DNA of 64,000 nucleotides from an uncultured Candidatus Melainabacteria bacterium (GTDB taxonomy: Bacteria; Cyanobacteriota; Vampirovibrionia; Gastranaerophilales; Gastranaerophilaceae), in contig CAKVIE010000002.1 in the NCBI GenBank assembly GCA_934754505.1, positions 118,455-182,454 of the forward strand. Reading direction: 5' to 3'. Positions 26,106 to 34,453 of the stretch are shown in pieces. Position 1 is the stretch's first letter. The number at the start of each line of letters is the position of its first letter. The translations under genes were made by a program, and so were the position numbers. The notes beneath the pieces are model-generated. The model had not been told where the DNA came from, did no database searches, and saw nothing but the letters and a program-made list of their open reading frames with translations.

Positions 26106-26513
26106 ATGCAAGAAATTCCGTCATACAAAACAGCTTGTGCCATCGCAGGGGTTTTGGACGATAAATTGGGAAAAGATATTACTATTTTGAACATTTCGCA
26201 AGTTTCGGTACTTGCCGATTATTTCGTAATCTGCTCTGCCGACACTCCGACTCAGGTTAAAGCCCTCACGGAATATGTTCGTGACAGAATTAAAAAATTG
26301 TTTGAAAGAATTCCTATCGGTGAAGAAAACGATATGAAAAACAGATGGAATTTACTCGATTACGGTGACGTCATTGTTCATGTGCTTCACAAAGAAGAAC
26401 GTGAAACTTACGCTATCGAAAAATTCTGGAATCATGCCCTCGTTATTAAACAAGAAGAATGGCAGGAAACAGCAAAAGAATTTTCCGAATACAAAGACAT
26501 CAACCAAGGTTAA
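26106..26513 (+). CDS. rsfS: Ribosomal silencing factor RsfS
   Basis: RsfS (Iojap/YbeB) binds uL14 and blocks subunit joining in starvation. Conserved pieces: DITILNISQVSVLADYFVICSADTP, a W-x-LLDYGDVIVHV strand and the E-x-R-x-Y-x2-E-x-FW motif (ERETYAIEKFW). 135 residues, with a slightly longer C-terminus than the E. coli protein. AAGGAAG lies eight bases before the ATG. Single gene with its own terminator at 26539-26570. Confidence 0.95.
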   Translation: MQEIPSYKTACAIAGVLDDKLGKDITILNISQVSVLADYFVICSADTPTQVKALTEYVRDRIKKLFERIPIGEENDMKNRWNLLDYGDVIVHVLHKEERETYAIEKFWNHALVIKQEEWQETAKEFSEYKDINQG

Positions 26514-26538
26514 TTCCGTTTTTAAAAACACAATTTAC

Positions 26539-26570
26539 GACCTGTCTTTCAACAAGACGGGTCTTTTTGT
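26539..26570 (+). terminator. Terminator after rsfS
   Basis: GACCTGTCTT and AAGACGGGTC pair around TCAAC (one G-T), followed by TTTTTGT. Confidence 0.75.
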
Positions 26571-26592
26571 CTTTGAACTTTCGGCTCAAAAA

Positions 26593-26694
26593 CTAATTAG
26601 CCTTTTTGTTCTCCATAAGTGTCGGTATCGAAATAAAACCAATATAAAGAATCATACCGAAAATTACCAAATTTAATAATCCAGTGAGTTCCAT
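26593..26694 (-). CDS. 33-residue single-span membrane microprotein
   Basis: A short reading frame starts at ATG 26694 and ends at TAG 26593. The product has a polar first five residues, a hydrophobic span of about 22 residues (GLLNLVIFGMILYIG onward) and a charged end (MENKKAN). A strong GGAGGT site lies six bases before the ATG, and TTAGAA-18-TATAAG lies about 30 bases further upstream on the minus strand. The composition and the site argue for a real small membrane protein. It is convergent with rsfS. Function unknown; single-span cofactors of membrane complexes are one analogy, without sequence support. Confidence 0.6.
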   Translation of the reverse strand: MELTGLLNLVIFGMILYIGFISIPTLMENKKAN

Positions 26695-26851
26695 GGCATT
26701 ACCTCCACATATTCTCTTTGTATTCTTATAATGCCACTTTTTTATTATTTCTAACTGATTTTTTTTCGTTTCTACCGATTTTTGAAAAATTTTTTCTTTT
26801 TTAGTGCCTTTTAAAACTTTATAAGTATAATGTTATTAAAAAGAGGGATTT

Positions 26852-27190
26852 ATGAACAAATTAAATATTCAAAAACTTTTTGCGGACTTATGCTGCTCCA
26901 ATTGCGGGCATGATTTTGATGAAAACTCTGTTTATATTCTTCGGGAAGAAGAAGGTTTATTCGTCTTGCAAGTCGTTTGTCCGAATTGTCAAAAATCTTT
27001 TGGAGTCGCTATTTTGGGAGTTGCATCAATCGCTTTCAAAGAAAAAGATGACGAAAAACTCGCTTTGCAAATTAAAGATTTGCCTGAGCCGATTTCTTCT
27101 GACGACGTAATTGATGCTCACAGATTTATCAAAAAACTCGACAAAGATTGGCAAAAATACATTCCCGATAAATTTAAACAGGAGAATTAA
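26852..27190 (+). CDS. Small zinc-ribbon-like protein (112 aa)
   Basis: Two cysteine pairs, CSNC (about residues 15-18) and CPNC (about 44-47), form a rubredoxin or zinc-ribbon-like knuckle in the first half. The second half is helical and charged and ends in a WQKYIPDKF motif. No signal peptide. The family is not recognised. AGAGGG lies six bases before the ATG. Convergent with csoR. Metal binding is inferred. Confidence 0.65.
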   Translation: MNKLNIQKLFADLCCSNCGHDFDENSVYILREEEGLFVLQVVCPNCQKSFGVAILGVASIAFKEKDDEKLALQIKDLPEPISSDDVIDAHRFIKKLDKDWQKYIPDKFKQEN

Positions 27191-27193
27191 TTT

Positions 27194-27466
27194 CTATTTT
27201 AAAAGTTTATCCAATAGAACGACAAGTTCCGTTGTTTTTTTATCGGCATTGTCTTTATCGCCGTTTTCAATGGCTTGTTTGATACAGTTTGTGAAATGAC
27301 CTTTCAAAATTTCACCGTTTACCTTTCGCAAAATCGATTGGCTCGCTAAAATTTGCGTGCTTATATCAATGCAATATCTGTCATCTTCAACCATTTTTAT
27401 CAAACCGTCGATTTGACCTCTTACGGTCTTTAATAACCTCGTGATTTTTTCCTTATCTGCGTGCAT
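27194..27466 (-). CDS. csoR: CsoR/DUF156 family metal-sensing repressor
   Basis: The family forms all-helical tetramers that release DNA when Cu(I) or another metal binds. The ligand set is present: C32, H57 and C61, with the same spacing as C36/H61/C65 of the M. tuberculosis CsoR. 90 residues, normal length. It lies just after a Cys-rich secreted protein gene on the same strand, separated by a terminator-like hairpin (27479-27513), and a CsoR-like operator lies in front of that gene (28069-28081). This suggests autoregulated control of metal binding at the envelope. Copper is the likely metal but others are possible. Confidence 0.85.
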   Translation of the reverse strand: MHADKEKITRLLKTVRGQIDGLIKMVEDDRYCIDISTQILASQSILRKVNGEILKGHFTNCIKQAIENGDKDNADKKTTELVVLLDKLLK

Positions 27467-27478
27467 TTTTTCTCCAAG

Positions 27479-27513
27479 TTAAAAAACTTTCCCCTTTTTA
27501 GCAAAGGGGAAAG
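27479..27513 (-). terminator. Terminator/attenuator between the Cys-rich gene and csoR
   Basis: Minus strand: CTTTCCCCTTT pairs with AAAGGGGAAAG around TTAGC (approximate), followed by six Ts and then the csoR ribosome binding site TTGGAG. Partial readthrough would give a low csoR level. Confidence 0.7.
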
Positions 27514-27532
27514 CCGTTGTTTTTATTTGTTT

Positions 27533-27988
27533 TTATTTGTTTTTTCTGTTTTTCTTGTGATTTTTATTTTTGATATTTTGTTTTTTGTCTGTACCGCATT
27601 TGCAGTTGTCTTTTGCACAATCACACTTTTCACAGCTGCAATCTTCCTTGCAGTTACATTTGTCTTGGCAGCCGCAAGTACAGTCTTTTGTGCAAGTTTT
27701 GTCACAATCGCATTTTTTACAGTTGCAATCTTTTTTGCAGTTGCATTTGTCTTGACAGCCGCAAGTACAGTCTTTTGTGCAAGTTTTGTCACAATCACAT
27801 TTTTTGCAGTTGCAATCTTCCTTGCAGTTGCATTTGTCTTGACAGCCACAAGTACAATCTTTTGTGCAAACTTTTTCGCACTTGCATTTGCAGCCGCAGT
27901 CACAACCTGTTTTACAAGCTGCTGTCGCTGTGTTAATCGTGAACAACAATGCCCCTGCTACCAAAAAAAATGTTAGAATTTTCTTCAT
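27533..27988 (-). CDS. Secreted cysteine-repeat protein, metallothionein-like
   Basis: A Sec signal peptide (MKKILTFFLVAGALLFTINTA) is followed by three near-identical 29-residue repeats, each with ten cysteines (CTKDCTCGCQDKCNCK and similar), and a basic tail. The N-terminal part of the mature protein also has C-x-C pairs. Being exported and so Cys-rich, it could bind Cu(I) or zinc in the periplasm; this is inferred. The 87-base repeats are coding and not a CRISPR array. The ATG at 27988 has AGAAAGGAC upstream. Under a CsoR-type operator and next to csoR. Confidence 0.75.
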   Translation of the reverse strand: MKKILTFFLVAGALLFTINTATAACKTGCDCGCKCKCEKVCTKDCTCGCQDKCNCKEDCNCKKCDCDKTCTKDCTCGCQDKCNCKKDCNCKKCDCDKTCTKDCTCGCQDKCNCKEDCSCEKCDCAKDNCKCGTDKKQNIKNKNHKKNRKNK

Positions 27989-28041
27989 AATTCTGTCCTT
28001 TCTGTTATTAATACTACCCACTGATATATTGTGTTTTGATT

Positions 28042-28081
28042 TTTATATTTACTTTAACCAATCTTGACACCCCACGGGGGT
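28042..28081 (-). promoter_or_regulatory. Promoter and CsoR-type operator of the Cys-repeat gene
   Basis: Minus strand: GTGTCA, 17 bases, TATAAA (-35 at 28065-28070, -10 at 28042-28047). The palindrome ACCCCCGTGGGGT (28069-28081) overlaps the -35. The C/G-tract palindrome matches the operator style of CsoR-family repressors (ACCCC-x-GGGGT). Confidence 0.65.
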
Positions 28082-28132
28082 CTGGAGTAATGATAAAACT
28101 TTTTTATGAATTTGTCAAATATTTGTTCGCAT

Positions 28133-28164
28133 AAAAAAACAAACCCGAAAAAATCGAGTTTGTT
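28133..28164 (-). terminator. Terminator after hpt
   Basis: Minus strand: CAAACTCGA and TCGGGTTTG pair (one G-T) around the loop and are followed by about seven Ts. Confidence 0.75.
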
Positions 28165-28189
28165 CTTTTGGGTAAATTTCTATTGTTGA

Positions 28190-28753
28190 TTAGTTCGGGA
28201 ACCAGCCTACGAACGGAAGGTTTCTGTAAAATCCGATGTAGTCCAAGCCGTATCCGACGAGGAATTTATCGTCGATATCAAAGCCGTAAAAATCAGGTTC
28301 TACATCAACTACTCTGTTGCATTTTTTGTTCATCAATGTAACAAATTTCAATTTTTTAATGTTGTAGTCATTGTTGAAAATATCAAGCAATTTTTTTGCC
28401 GTATGACCTGTATCACAAATGTCATCAACGATTAAAACGTTTTGGTCATTCAAATTCGGGATTTTTGAATCGATAACGGTTACATCACCTGTTGATTTGA
28501 ATTCGTTACCATAGCTTGAAACCTTTATAAATTCAAGCTGAATAGGCGTTTTCATCTTTTTGATGAGGTCACAACAGAAAGGCACTGAACCTTTCAAAAC
28601 GCTGATTACATACAACGGTTCATCTTGCGGGAATTCTTCGTCAATCAAATCTGCAAGTTCTTGAGTTCTTTTTTCGATTTCTTCTTCTGAAAACAAAACC
28701 TGTAATTCCCTTATATCCCTATCGGGCATATTAAGAAAATCAATATCTACCAT
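28190..28753 (-). CDS. hpt: Hypoxanthine-guanine phosphoribosyltransferase
   Basis: This purine salvage enzyme makes IMP/GMP from the base and PRPP. The PRPP-binding motif VLIVDDICDTGHTAK is at about residues 100-114, a KGSVPF substrate loop is near 58-63, and a C-terminal FLVGYGLDY fits the family. 187 residues. Located four bases after tilS, an arrangement seen in many bacteria, and probably co-transcribed with it. Confidence 0.93.
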   Translation of the reverse strand: MVDIDFLNMPDRDIRELQVLFSEEEIEKRTQELADLIDEEFPQDEPLYVISVLKGSVPFCCDLIKKMKTPIQLEFIKVSSYGNEFKSTGDVTVIDSKIPNLNDQNVLIVDDICDTGHTAKKLLDIFNNDYNIKKLKFVTLMNKKCNRVVDVEPDFYGFDIDDKFLVGYGLDYIGFYRNLPFVGWFPN

Positions 28754-28756
28754 AAT

Positions 28757-30115
28757 TTATATCTCCGTATTTAATTCTATTTTGTGTGTTGCTATGTCCG
28801 TGACTCTGAGTTTTTCACTCATTCCGACTCCTATTACCCAAAGAACTTCCGCTCCTTGACATAAAAGAAGTATTTTATCTCTTTGATAAACAGGAATGTT
28901 TTTATTAATGAAATATTTTTTCAATTTCATTTTTCCGCTCATTCCTAACGGTTGAATAATATCACCATCACGTCTTGTTCTCAAGACCAACGGATATTCT
29001 GTTTTTGACATATCTGCAAAAATAAATCTCGCAGTCTTTTTGGGGTAATATTCAACATGTTTGTCATACTTGGTAATGATAAGGCTTTCACCCTTTTCAA
29101 AAGGATAATCGCCGACTCCTGTTATCAAAACTTCTCTGTAAGATTTTTCGCCGTTTTCTTTTTCATTCAATACATAAGTAAATTTATGAGAAGTGAAAAG
29201 CGTTAAATCTGCCGTTAAAGACAAGGTTTTCCCAGTCTTTGAAATATTATTGTCTGCTATAAAGTTCAAAACCTCTTGAACTTTCGTAAAACTCGGCTCA
29301 ATATCATACTTCAAAAGCAAATTATAAACGAAATGTCTTCTTATTGCCGAATTTAATCTCAAGAAATTCTGCGTAAGCCATTTGTCGCCTGTGGAAATTT
29401 GACCCTCAATATTGTCCATAAGCTCATTGATAATTTTGTTATTGCCGATTGCAATTTCCGCAAGATTTATAAGAGAATTTTCAACATTCGGATTAATTTC
29501 TCTCAATCTCGGCATAATGTTATGTCTTATATTGTTTCTCGCATATCTTGTGTCTTGGTTGCTTGAATCATTATTCGGCATAAATTCGTTTTCAAAACAA
29601 TATTCTTCAATTTCTTTTCTCGAAAAAGATAACAACGGACGAACAATATTCATATCATTAAATCTGCGGTATTCTCTAATACCTTCAAGCCCGTTCAAGC
29701 CCGTGCCTTTTGCAATTCTGTATAAAACCGTTTCCGCATTATCGGTTTTGGTATGTGCTGTCAAAAGCACATTCGCCTTATTATAATCATAAGTTCTTTT
29801 GAAAAATTCGTATCTTTGCTCTCTTGCAGCTGCTTCGGTTTGTTTAACGCCGTCATCTATTCTTTCGGCTCTGAATTTTATATCATATTCTGCACAAAAT
29901 CTCTGTGCATTTGCCTCTTCATCATCCGATTCTTCACCTCGCCAAGCATGGTTTAAATGTGCTGCAACTACGTTTATTCCCGTTTCTTCGGAAATCTTTT
30001 TCATAATATGAAGCAGGCACATTGAATCCCAACCGCCCGAAAATCCTACAATCACCGTTGTTTCAGGTGTTAATGCCGTATATTTCAGTAAGATGTTTTT
30101 TACAGTATTTATCAT
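28757..30115 (-). CDS. tilS: tRNA(Ile)-lysidine synthase
   Basis: TilS converts C34 of the tRNA-Ile(CAU) anticodon to lysidine so that AUA codons are read. The PP-loop ATPase motif IVGFSGGWDSM is at about residues 21-31, TAHTKTDNAET at about 120-130, and a C-terminal substrate-binding domain carries RRDGDIIQPLGMSGKMKLKKYF. 452 residues, typical length. The ATG lies one base after the stop of the ldpA-like gene. The downstream hpt makes a three-gene unit or more. Confidence 0.93.
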   Translation of the reverse strand: MINTVKNILLKYTALTPETTVIVGFSGGWDSMCLLHIMKKISEETGINVVAAHLNHAWRGEESDDEEANAQRFCAEYDIKFRAERIDDGVKQTEAAAREQRYEFFKRTYDYNKANVLLTAHTKTDNAETVLYRIAKGTGLNGLEGIREYRRFNDMNIVRPLLSFSRKEIEEYCFENEFMPNNDSSNQDTRYARNNIRHNIMPRLREINPNVENSLINLAEIAIGNNKIINELMDNIEGQISTGDKWLTQNFLRLNSAIRRHFVYNLLLKYDIEPSFTKVQEVLNFIADNNISKTGKTLSLTADLTLFTSHKFTYVLNEKENGEKSYREVLITGVGDYPFEKGESLIITKYDKHVEYYPKKTARFIFADMSKTEYPLVLRTRRDGDIIQPLGMSGKMKLKKYFINKNIPVYQRDKILLLCQGAEVLWVIGVGMSEKLRVTDIATHKIELNTEI

Positions 30116-30116
30116 T

Positions 30117-31067
30117 TCATGCTTTTCCGAAAATTTTCAATCGTTCAACTGCTTCTTCTATAATACTTATATTACACCAAAATTCTGAATTTTGCACAAA
30201 AGGTGCGGTTAAAATTCGTATATATGAACCATATCCTATTCCCGAAATCTTTGCATTTTCTGATTTGACAAGCTCTTTCGTCCTCTCATTGCACCCGCCT
30301 GACAAAATTATATAAATATTTTCTCCTGCCAATTCCTTTGCAAACTTTACAGATTTTAAAGAAGAATTAAGCTCGTTATTCACTCCGCTCATTGCTTTTC
30401 CATCTGCTTGAAAAACTAATTTCTGCGGAAAAATTATTCTCTCTGTTTCTCTTATTATTTCTTTAACTTCCGTCAAATCTCGCTTTTCACAAGTCATACA
30501 AAGGCCAATCATAATATCGGGAAAAGCATTTTTTATTTTTTTGACTTCTTCAAAAATACTCTTTTTATCAAACCCGTTAACGTGAAGTTCAACCATATCA
30601 ACTTTGTATTCCGAAAGCTTCTTTAACTCCGTAACAGGATTTTTAAATTCCTTATAATAACTTATTGCCCCGCAATTCCCGTCATGAGTACAAAATCCGC
30701 AGCCGATACATTTTTCTTTTAAAACTTTAAAATCTTTTATTGCCTGATGAGGACAAAGCTCCCCGCATTTTCCGCAGCGGACACACTTGTTTTCATCAAT
30801 TTGAGCCTTTGAGCCGTGAACATCTTCTCCAAACGAAAAACTTACGCAATAAAAATAATCATCTGGATTTTTGCCCTGTGATAAAATTCCCTCTTTTATC
30901 GCATCAAATACTTTTTTATCAGGTGTTAAATCAAAAATATCAGCCTTTGCCTCGGAACAAATTGCTCCTAAAGCCTTTATCTGCTCAATGGAAGTGTTTC
31001 CCAAACCCATTATGACTTTGGTTAAATCGCCTTTATCTAACCGTTTTTTAAGATTTTCCATTTGCAT
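30117..31067 (-). CDS. ldpA: LdpA-like iron-sulfur protein
   Basis: LdpA in cyanobacteria is a 4Fe-4S protein linked to redox input of the circadian clock. This 316-residue protein shows the same layout: an N-terminal TIM-barrel-like start (LTKVIMGLGNTSIEQIKALG onward), a ferredoxin-like cysteine cluster (CVRCGKCGELCP, then CIGCGFC), followed by VELHVNGF and a C-terminal domain with a GGC motif. Ferredoxin-fused decarboxylase- or dehydrogenase-like proteins are an alternative. No clock or photosynthesis gene was seen here. The ATG overlaps the end of the ankyrin gene by 20 bases. Function in a non-phototroph unknown. Confidence 0.75.
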   Translation of the reverse strand: MQMENLKKRLDKGDLTKVIMGLGNTSIEQIKALGAICSEAKADIFDLTPDKKVFDAIKEGILSQGKNPDDYFYCVSFSFGEDVHGSKAQIDENKCVRCGKCGELCPHQAIKDFKVLKEKCIGCGFCTHDGNCGAISYYKEFKNPVTELKKLSEYKVDMVELHVNGFDKKSIFEEVKKIKNAFPDIMIGLCMTCEKRDLTEVKEIIRETERIIFPQKLVFQADGKAMSGVNNELNSSLKSVKFAKELAGENIYIILSGGCNERTKELVKSENAKISGIGYGSYIRILTAPFVQNSEFWCNISIIEEAVERLKIFGKA

Positions 31068-31893
31068 CTATTTGTTTTTGGATTTTATCCATTGTTGCGA
31101 AAATATCCTCAAAACTTGCATCATACAAGTCAAAGTTTACATCATACTTCATGTGGCAGCCGAATTTGCGAAGTTCTTCCGCAACTTGCTCGCTCATTGC
31201 TCCGCCATTTTCCAAAAGCTTTTTCGCAATTTCTTTTTGACCGTTCAAAACAGTAATGTCCAACGCTGTCATTCCGTCATTTGTACGGTTGTTTATCTCC
31301 GCTCCGCCTGCAAGCAAAATTTCAACCATTTTTATGTCATCGTTAAAAACAGCATAATGAATAGGTGCAAGCCCCTCTTCCGTTAAAACGTCCAAATCAG
31401 AGGTTTTATTTATTGTTTTTTGGACTTCGGCATAATTTCCATCATTAACCGCTTTGCAAAATCCATTCAAAACAACATCATCTTCTGAGGTTTCTTCGGT
31501 TTCGATTTTCGTTTCGGACTTAACCGTATTGCTCGGTTTTGCAATGTTCTTTTCTTCCGTTTTTTGAAGATTAGCCTTAGTTTCTCCGCCGGCATTGCAA
31601 ATCAAAGCTACCGTCGCTTCATTATTGGATTCAATCGCTCTGTCAAGTGCCGTATAACCCTCATTATCAGATAAATTTATGTTGATATCGGCTTTTACAA
31701 AAAGTTCAACCGCCTCGGTATCCTGCTTTACAATAGCTTCCGAAAGCCCTTCGCTCGTAAATTCATAGCCTCGCATTTTTAAGTCACATTTGTAACTTTC
31801 TGTCTGCTCTTGTGCCAAATCAATAACATCTTCCGCAAAAACAGGCATCACCGTTGCCGCTAACAATAATATTGATATTATTCCTCTCTTCAA
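31048..31893 (-). CDS. Secreted ankyrin-repeat protein
   Basis: A signal peptide (MKRGIISILLLAATVMPVFA) is followed by two blocks of ankyrin repeats (about 40-100 and 150-250; DNEGYTALDRAIESNNEATV, GLAPIHYAVFNDDIKMVEILL, DGMTALDITVLNGQKEIAKKL) separated by a Glu/Lys/Thr-rich linker. Probably periplasmic or exported and involved in protein binding. Partner unknown. First gene of the ankyrin-ldpA-tilS-hpt unit; its 3-prime end overlaps the next gene. Confidence 0.75.
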   Translation of the reverse strand: MKRGIISILLLAATVMPVFAEDVIDLAQEQTESYKCDLKMRGYEFTSEGLSEAIVKQDTEAVELFVKADININLSDNEGYTALDRAIESNNEATVALICNAGGETKANLQKTEEKNIAKPSNTVKSETKIETEETSEDDVVLNGFCKAVNDGNYAEVQKTINKTSDLDVLTEEGLAPIHYAVFNDDIKMVEILLAGGAEINNRTNDGMTALDITVLNGQKEIAKKLLENGGAMSEQVAEELRKFGCHMKYDVNFDLYDASFEDIFATMDKIQKQIDANGKS

Positions 31894-32222
31894 AATATCG
31901 CACTTTCACTTACAAATTTACACCTTTAGTATAGTTTTTTTTCTTCTGATTGTAAATATATATTAAGAAATATGTTGTTTTTTTCATATAAAAAATTGAG
32001 AAAATTAAACGAATTTCGAAAAGCCTTAAAAAAACAGCGAAAAAACCCGTAACCAATGACTTTGCATGAAAAATCAGTATAATTAAAAATATATACGAAA
32101 TATTGCGAAATTGCCTTTTTTCAAAAGATATTCTACAAATATATATAGACAACAATTAAATGTGTAAAATCGGATAATATTATTTGAAAAATAGGTTATT
32201 CGGTTAAGGGGATAGAAAATCG
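31894..32222. other. 329-base AT-rich gap, divergent promoter region
   Basis: No coding gene or structured RNA was recognised. It must hold the promoters of the divergent ankyrin gene (minus strand) and export operon (plus strand). Near 32170-32182 GTAAAATCGGATAATATTAT gives a possible -10 (TAATAT/TATTAT) for the export operon. No sigma-28 motif was found. Confidence 0.35.
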
Positions 32223-33404
32223 GTGAAAGTTCTTTCACAATACAATTCAAATTTTTCAAATTGTATAAATGACTCTTTCTATTGGTTCAAGCGGGTTTTG
32301 TTCCAAAAATTTAAAGAAAAAGTCAAGGAATTTCTGCTGACCGATTTAAGCCTGAAACTCATTGGCATAAGTGAGCAAGATAATGTTTTTTTCAGTGGTG
32401 AAGAATATTTTGTTACGAGAATAAGAGTGGATAAAGTTAACGAAATCTTTTTTAGGATTTCTGCTCCGCTCATTGATATGATTTTGTCAAATTCTTTAGG
32501 CAGAACATCTCAACCGTTTTTGACCGAAAACATTACCGAGTTGGAAGCAAAGATTTTAACCGAATTAAACAACTATATTTACAAAGGTATTGCACCGTTT
32601 TTAATCAAAGACAACACCGAGCCGTCACCTTTAGCACATTTGACTTTTGTAACTCAAGCTATGGACGGAGCTTACGGAAAGTTTGTTTTGTCAGTGCCGA
32701 CGGCACTTCTTCCGGAAGTCCGCCCTATGGTTACTCAACAAAATTTTGACCTTGATTCGTTTCCAAAATACAAAGCCGATGTAAAAATAATCACGGGTGA
32801 ATCCGAATTAACTTTATACGATATTCAACACCTCGAATCAGGTGATATTGTTGTCTTGGAAAAAAGTAACATTAAAATAATGATTATGGAATTGTTCGGG
32901 CAAAAGATGCAATTCAAAATCAATCCCGATACATCACTGATTACGGGAGTAGATGACGACGACGGAGGAAAATCTGTGGATACAAATATGAATAATAATG
33001 TTCAAACTTCAATGTGGGATAATATTCCGGTTGAAATTTCGGCAGAGTTTGATAAAGTCACAATCAGCCTTGGGGAATTAAAGCAAATCTCCGAAGGAGT
33101 TATTGTCGATATTGCAAACATTTACGAAAACAAAATCACCCTTAAAGTAGAAGACAAACCTATTGCAACGGGTGAATTGATTATTATCAATGATAAATAC
33201 GCCGTCAGAGTAGATGACGTTCTTTCTGACAAAAAACCGCAGCCTGAAGCACCGCAAGCACCCGCACAACCGCAGGCAGCAGCTCAACCTGCTCCTCAAC
33301 AAGAAGCTCAACAACCCCAAGAAGCTCAACAGCCTCAACAACAAACTGAAGGCGGAGATGATTTTAATTACGACAACTTCGATATCGAAGACGAAGATAT
33401 TTAA
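32223..33404 (+). CDS. FliM/FliN-like switch protein with two SpoA domains
   Basis: 393 residues. Residues about 1-170 resemble a FliM/CheC-like middle region, followed by a SpoA domain (about 185-240, LTLYDIQHLESGDIVVLEK...) and a second SpoA domain (about 265-335, VEISAEFDKVTISLGELKQI...) with a Gln/Pro/Ala-rich tail. Such proteins form the C-ring of flagella or type III secretion systems. The GTG start has GGGG upstream. First gene of the fliOPQR cluster. It could be a fused FliM-FliN (as in FliY or SctQ-like proteins); no CheY-binding motif is visible. Confidence 0.75.
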   Translation: MKVLSQYNSNFSNCINDSFYWFKRVLFQKFKEKVKEFLLTDLSLKLIGISEQDNVFFSGEEYFVTRIRVDKVNEIFFRISAPLIDMILSNSLGRTSQPFLTENITELEAKILTELNNYIYKGIAPFLIKDNTEPSPLAHLTFVTQAMDGAYGKFVLSVPTALLPEVRPMVTQQNFDLDSFPKYKADVKIITGESELTLYDIQHLESGDIVVLEKSNIKIMIMELFGQKMQFKINPDTSLITGVDDDDGGKSVDTNMNNNVQTSMWDNIPVEISAEFDKVTISLGELKQISEGVIVDIANIYENKITLKVEDKPIATGELIIINDKYAVRVDDVLSDKKPQPEAPQAPAQPQAAAQPAPQQEAQQPQEAQQPQQQTEGGDDFNYDNFDIEDEDI

Positions 33405-33413
33405 GGAGAAAAT

Positions 33414-33797
33414 ATGCAGCACTATTTTATACAGTTTTTGGCATATACAATGGCAATGGTCGGTTTTCTCGCTATTTGCGTTGTGATTTATAAAAAACTC
33501 GGCATAAATTCCTTTTCTCAAAATAATAATGATTTATTCATTGAAAACGGTTTGAGAATAAATGCAAGAAAATATATCTATATTATAAAAGCAGGCAAAG
33601 AGCGTTTCCTCGTTGCATCTGATGCAGAGCGGACTACTATGCTTGCTAAACTTGAGGAGAATGAAAATCCTATTCCGCAAAAGGAATTAAAAAATGTCAG
33701 CAAAAAAGTCGATATCAGGTCAATTAAAGAAGAAACTGACGATGACATTGCTAAAACACCTTTAATGATGCGAATTTCTAACAAAATGAAAGCGTAA
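33414..33797 (+). CDS. fliO: FliO-like membrane protein
   Basis: 127 residues with one N-terminal membrane helix (FLAYTMAMVGFLAICVVIY) and a small soluble domain. It sits between the SpoA gene and fliP as FliO does in flagellar operons, and it shows the short beta-rich core (LRINARKYIYIIKAGKERFLV). FliO is poorly conserved, so position weighs more than sequence. AAGGAG lies before the ATG. The C-terminal 45 residues are charged. Confidence 0.7.
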   Translation: MQHYFIQFLAYTMAMVGFLAICVVIYKKLGINSFSQNNNDLFIENGLRINARKYIYIIKAGKERFLVASDAERTTMLAKLEENENPIPQKELKNVSKKVDIRSIKEETDDDIAKTPLMMRISNKMKA

Positions 33798-33800
33798 AAA

Positions 33801-34442
33801 ATGAATAGTTTGATACAAAATTTAGATCCTGTTTTACAACTTTTAATAGTAATGAGCTGTTTTTCATTGCTGCCGTTTATATTTACTTGTATGACAAGTT
33901 TTATGAGGTATGCAATCGTATTTTCTTTCTTAAAACAAGCAATGGGTACACAATCAATTCCTCCGACGATTGTTTTAATCGGGCTTTCGTTGATTATGAC
34001 ATTCTATTCAATGGGCGGAGTATTTCAAAACATGTGGGACGCAGCTTATGAACCGTATCAAAAATCGGGTTCGCTTGTCGAAGCTGTTGTTGAAGGTTCA
34101 AAACCGCTTAAAGAATTTATGATGAAAAATACTCGTGAACAGGATATGGCTTATTTCCTTGAAAAATCAAGGGGAAAAGCTCCCGAATCTCCCGATGATA
34201 TTACAATTTGGGAAGTTGCACCCGCTTTTATTTTGAGTGAATTAAAAACCGCATTTGAAATCGGGTTTATCATATACATTCCGTTTATCGTTCTCGATAT
34301 GGTCGTAGCGAACGTTCTTTTGGCTCTCGGTATGTTCATGCTGTCGCCGACAATTATTTCACTGCCGTTTAAACTGCTGATATTTATTGCCGTTGACGGC
34401 TGGAGTCTTGTCGTCCACGGACTTGCGGGAAGTTACAATTAA
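33801..34442 (+). CDS. fliP: Flagellar/type III export apparatus protein FliP
   Basis: 213 residues with four membrane helices. Family signatures are clear: FMRYAIVFSFLKQAMGTQS near residues 30-50, the FILSELKTAFEIGFIIYIPFIVLDMVVANVLLA core and the SLPFKLLIFIAVDGW ending. There is no obvious cleavable signal peptide, unlike E. coli FliP. Four bases after the fliO-like stop, so probably coupled. Forms the export pore with FliQ and FliR. Confidence 0.93.
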   Translation: MNSLIQNLDPVLQLLIVMSCFSLLPFIFTCMTSFMRYAIVFSFLKQAMGTQSIPPTIVLIGLSLIMTFYSMGGVFQNMWDAAYEPYQKSGSLVEAVVEGSKPLKEFMMKNTREQDMAYFLEKSRGKAPESPDDITIWEVAPAFILSELKTAFEIGFIIYIPFIVLDMVVANVLLALGMFMLSPTIISLPFKLLIFIAVDGWSLVVHGLAGSYN

Positions 34443-34453
34443 GGAGGCTGTCA

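Noticed and set aside
27461..27976. 171-codon frame antisense to the Cys-repeat gene and periodic 87-base repeats that might look like CRISPR
   Set aside because: The repeats encode the Cys-repeat protein on the minus strand; there are no unique spacers.
31910..32155. 81-codon minus-strand frame upstream of the ankyrin gene
   Set aside because: Phe/Ile/Lys-rich AT-driven frame with no ribosome site; inside the divergent promoter region.
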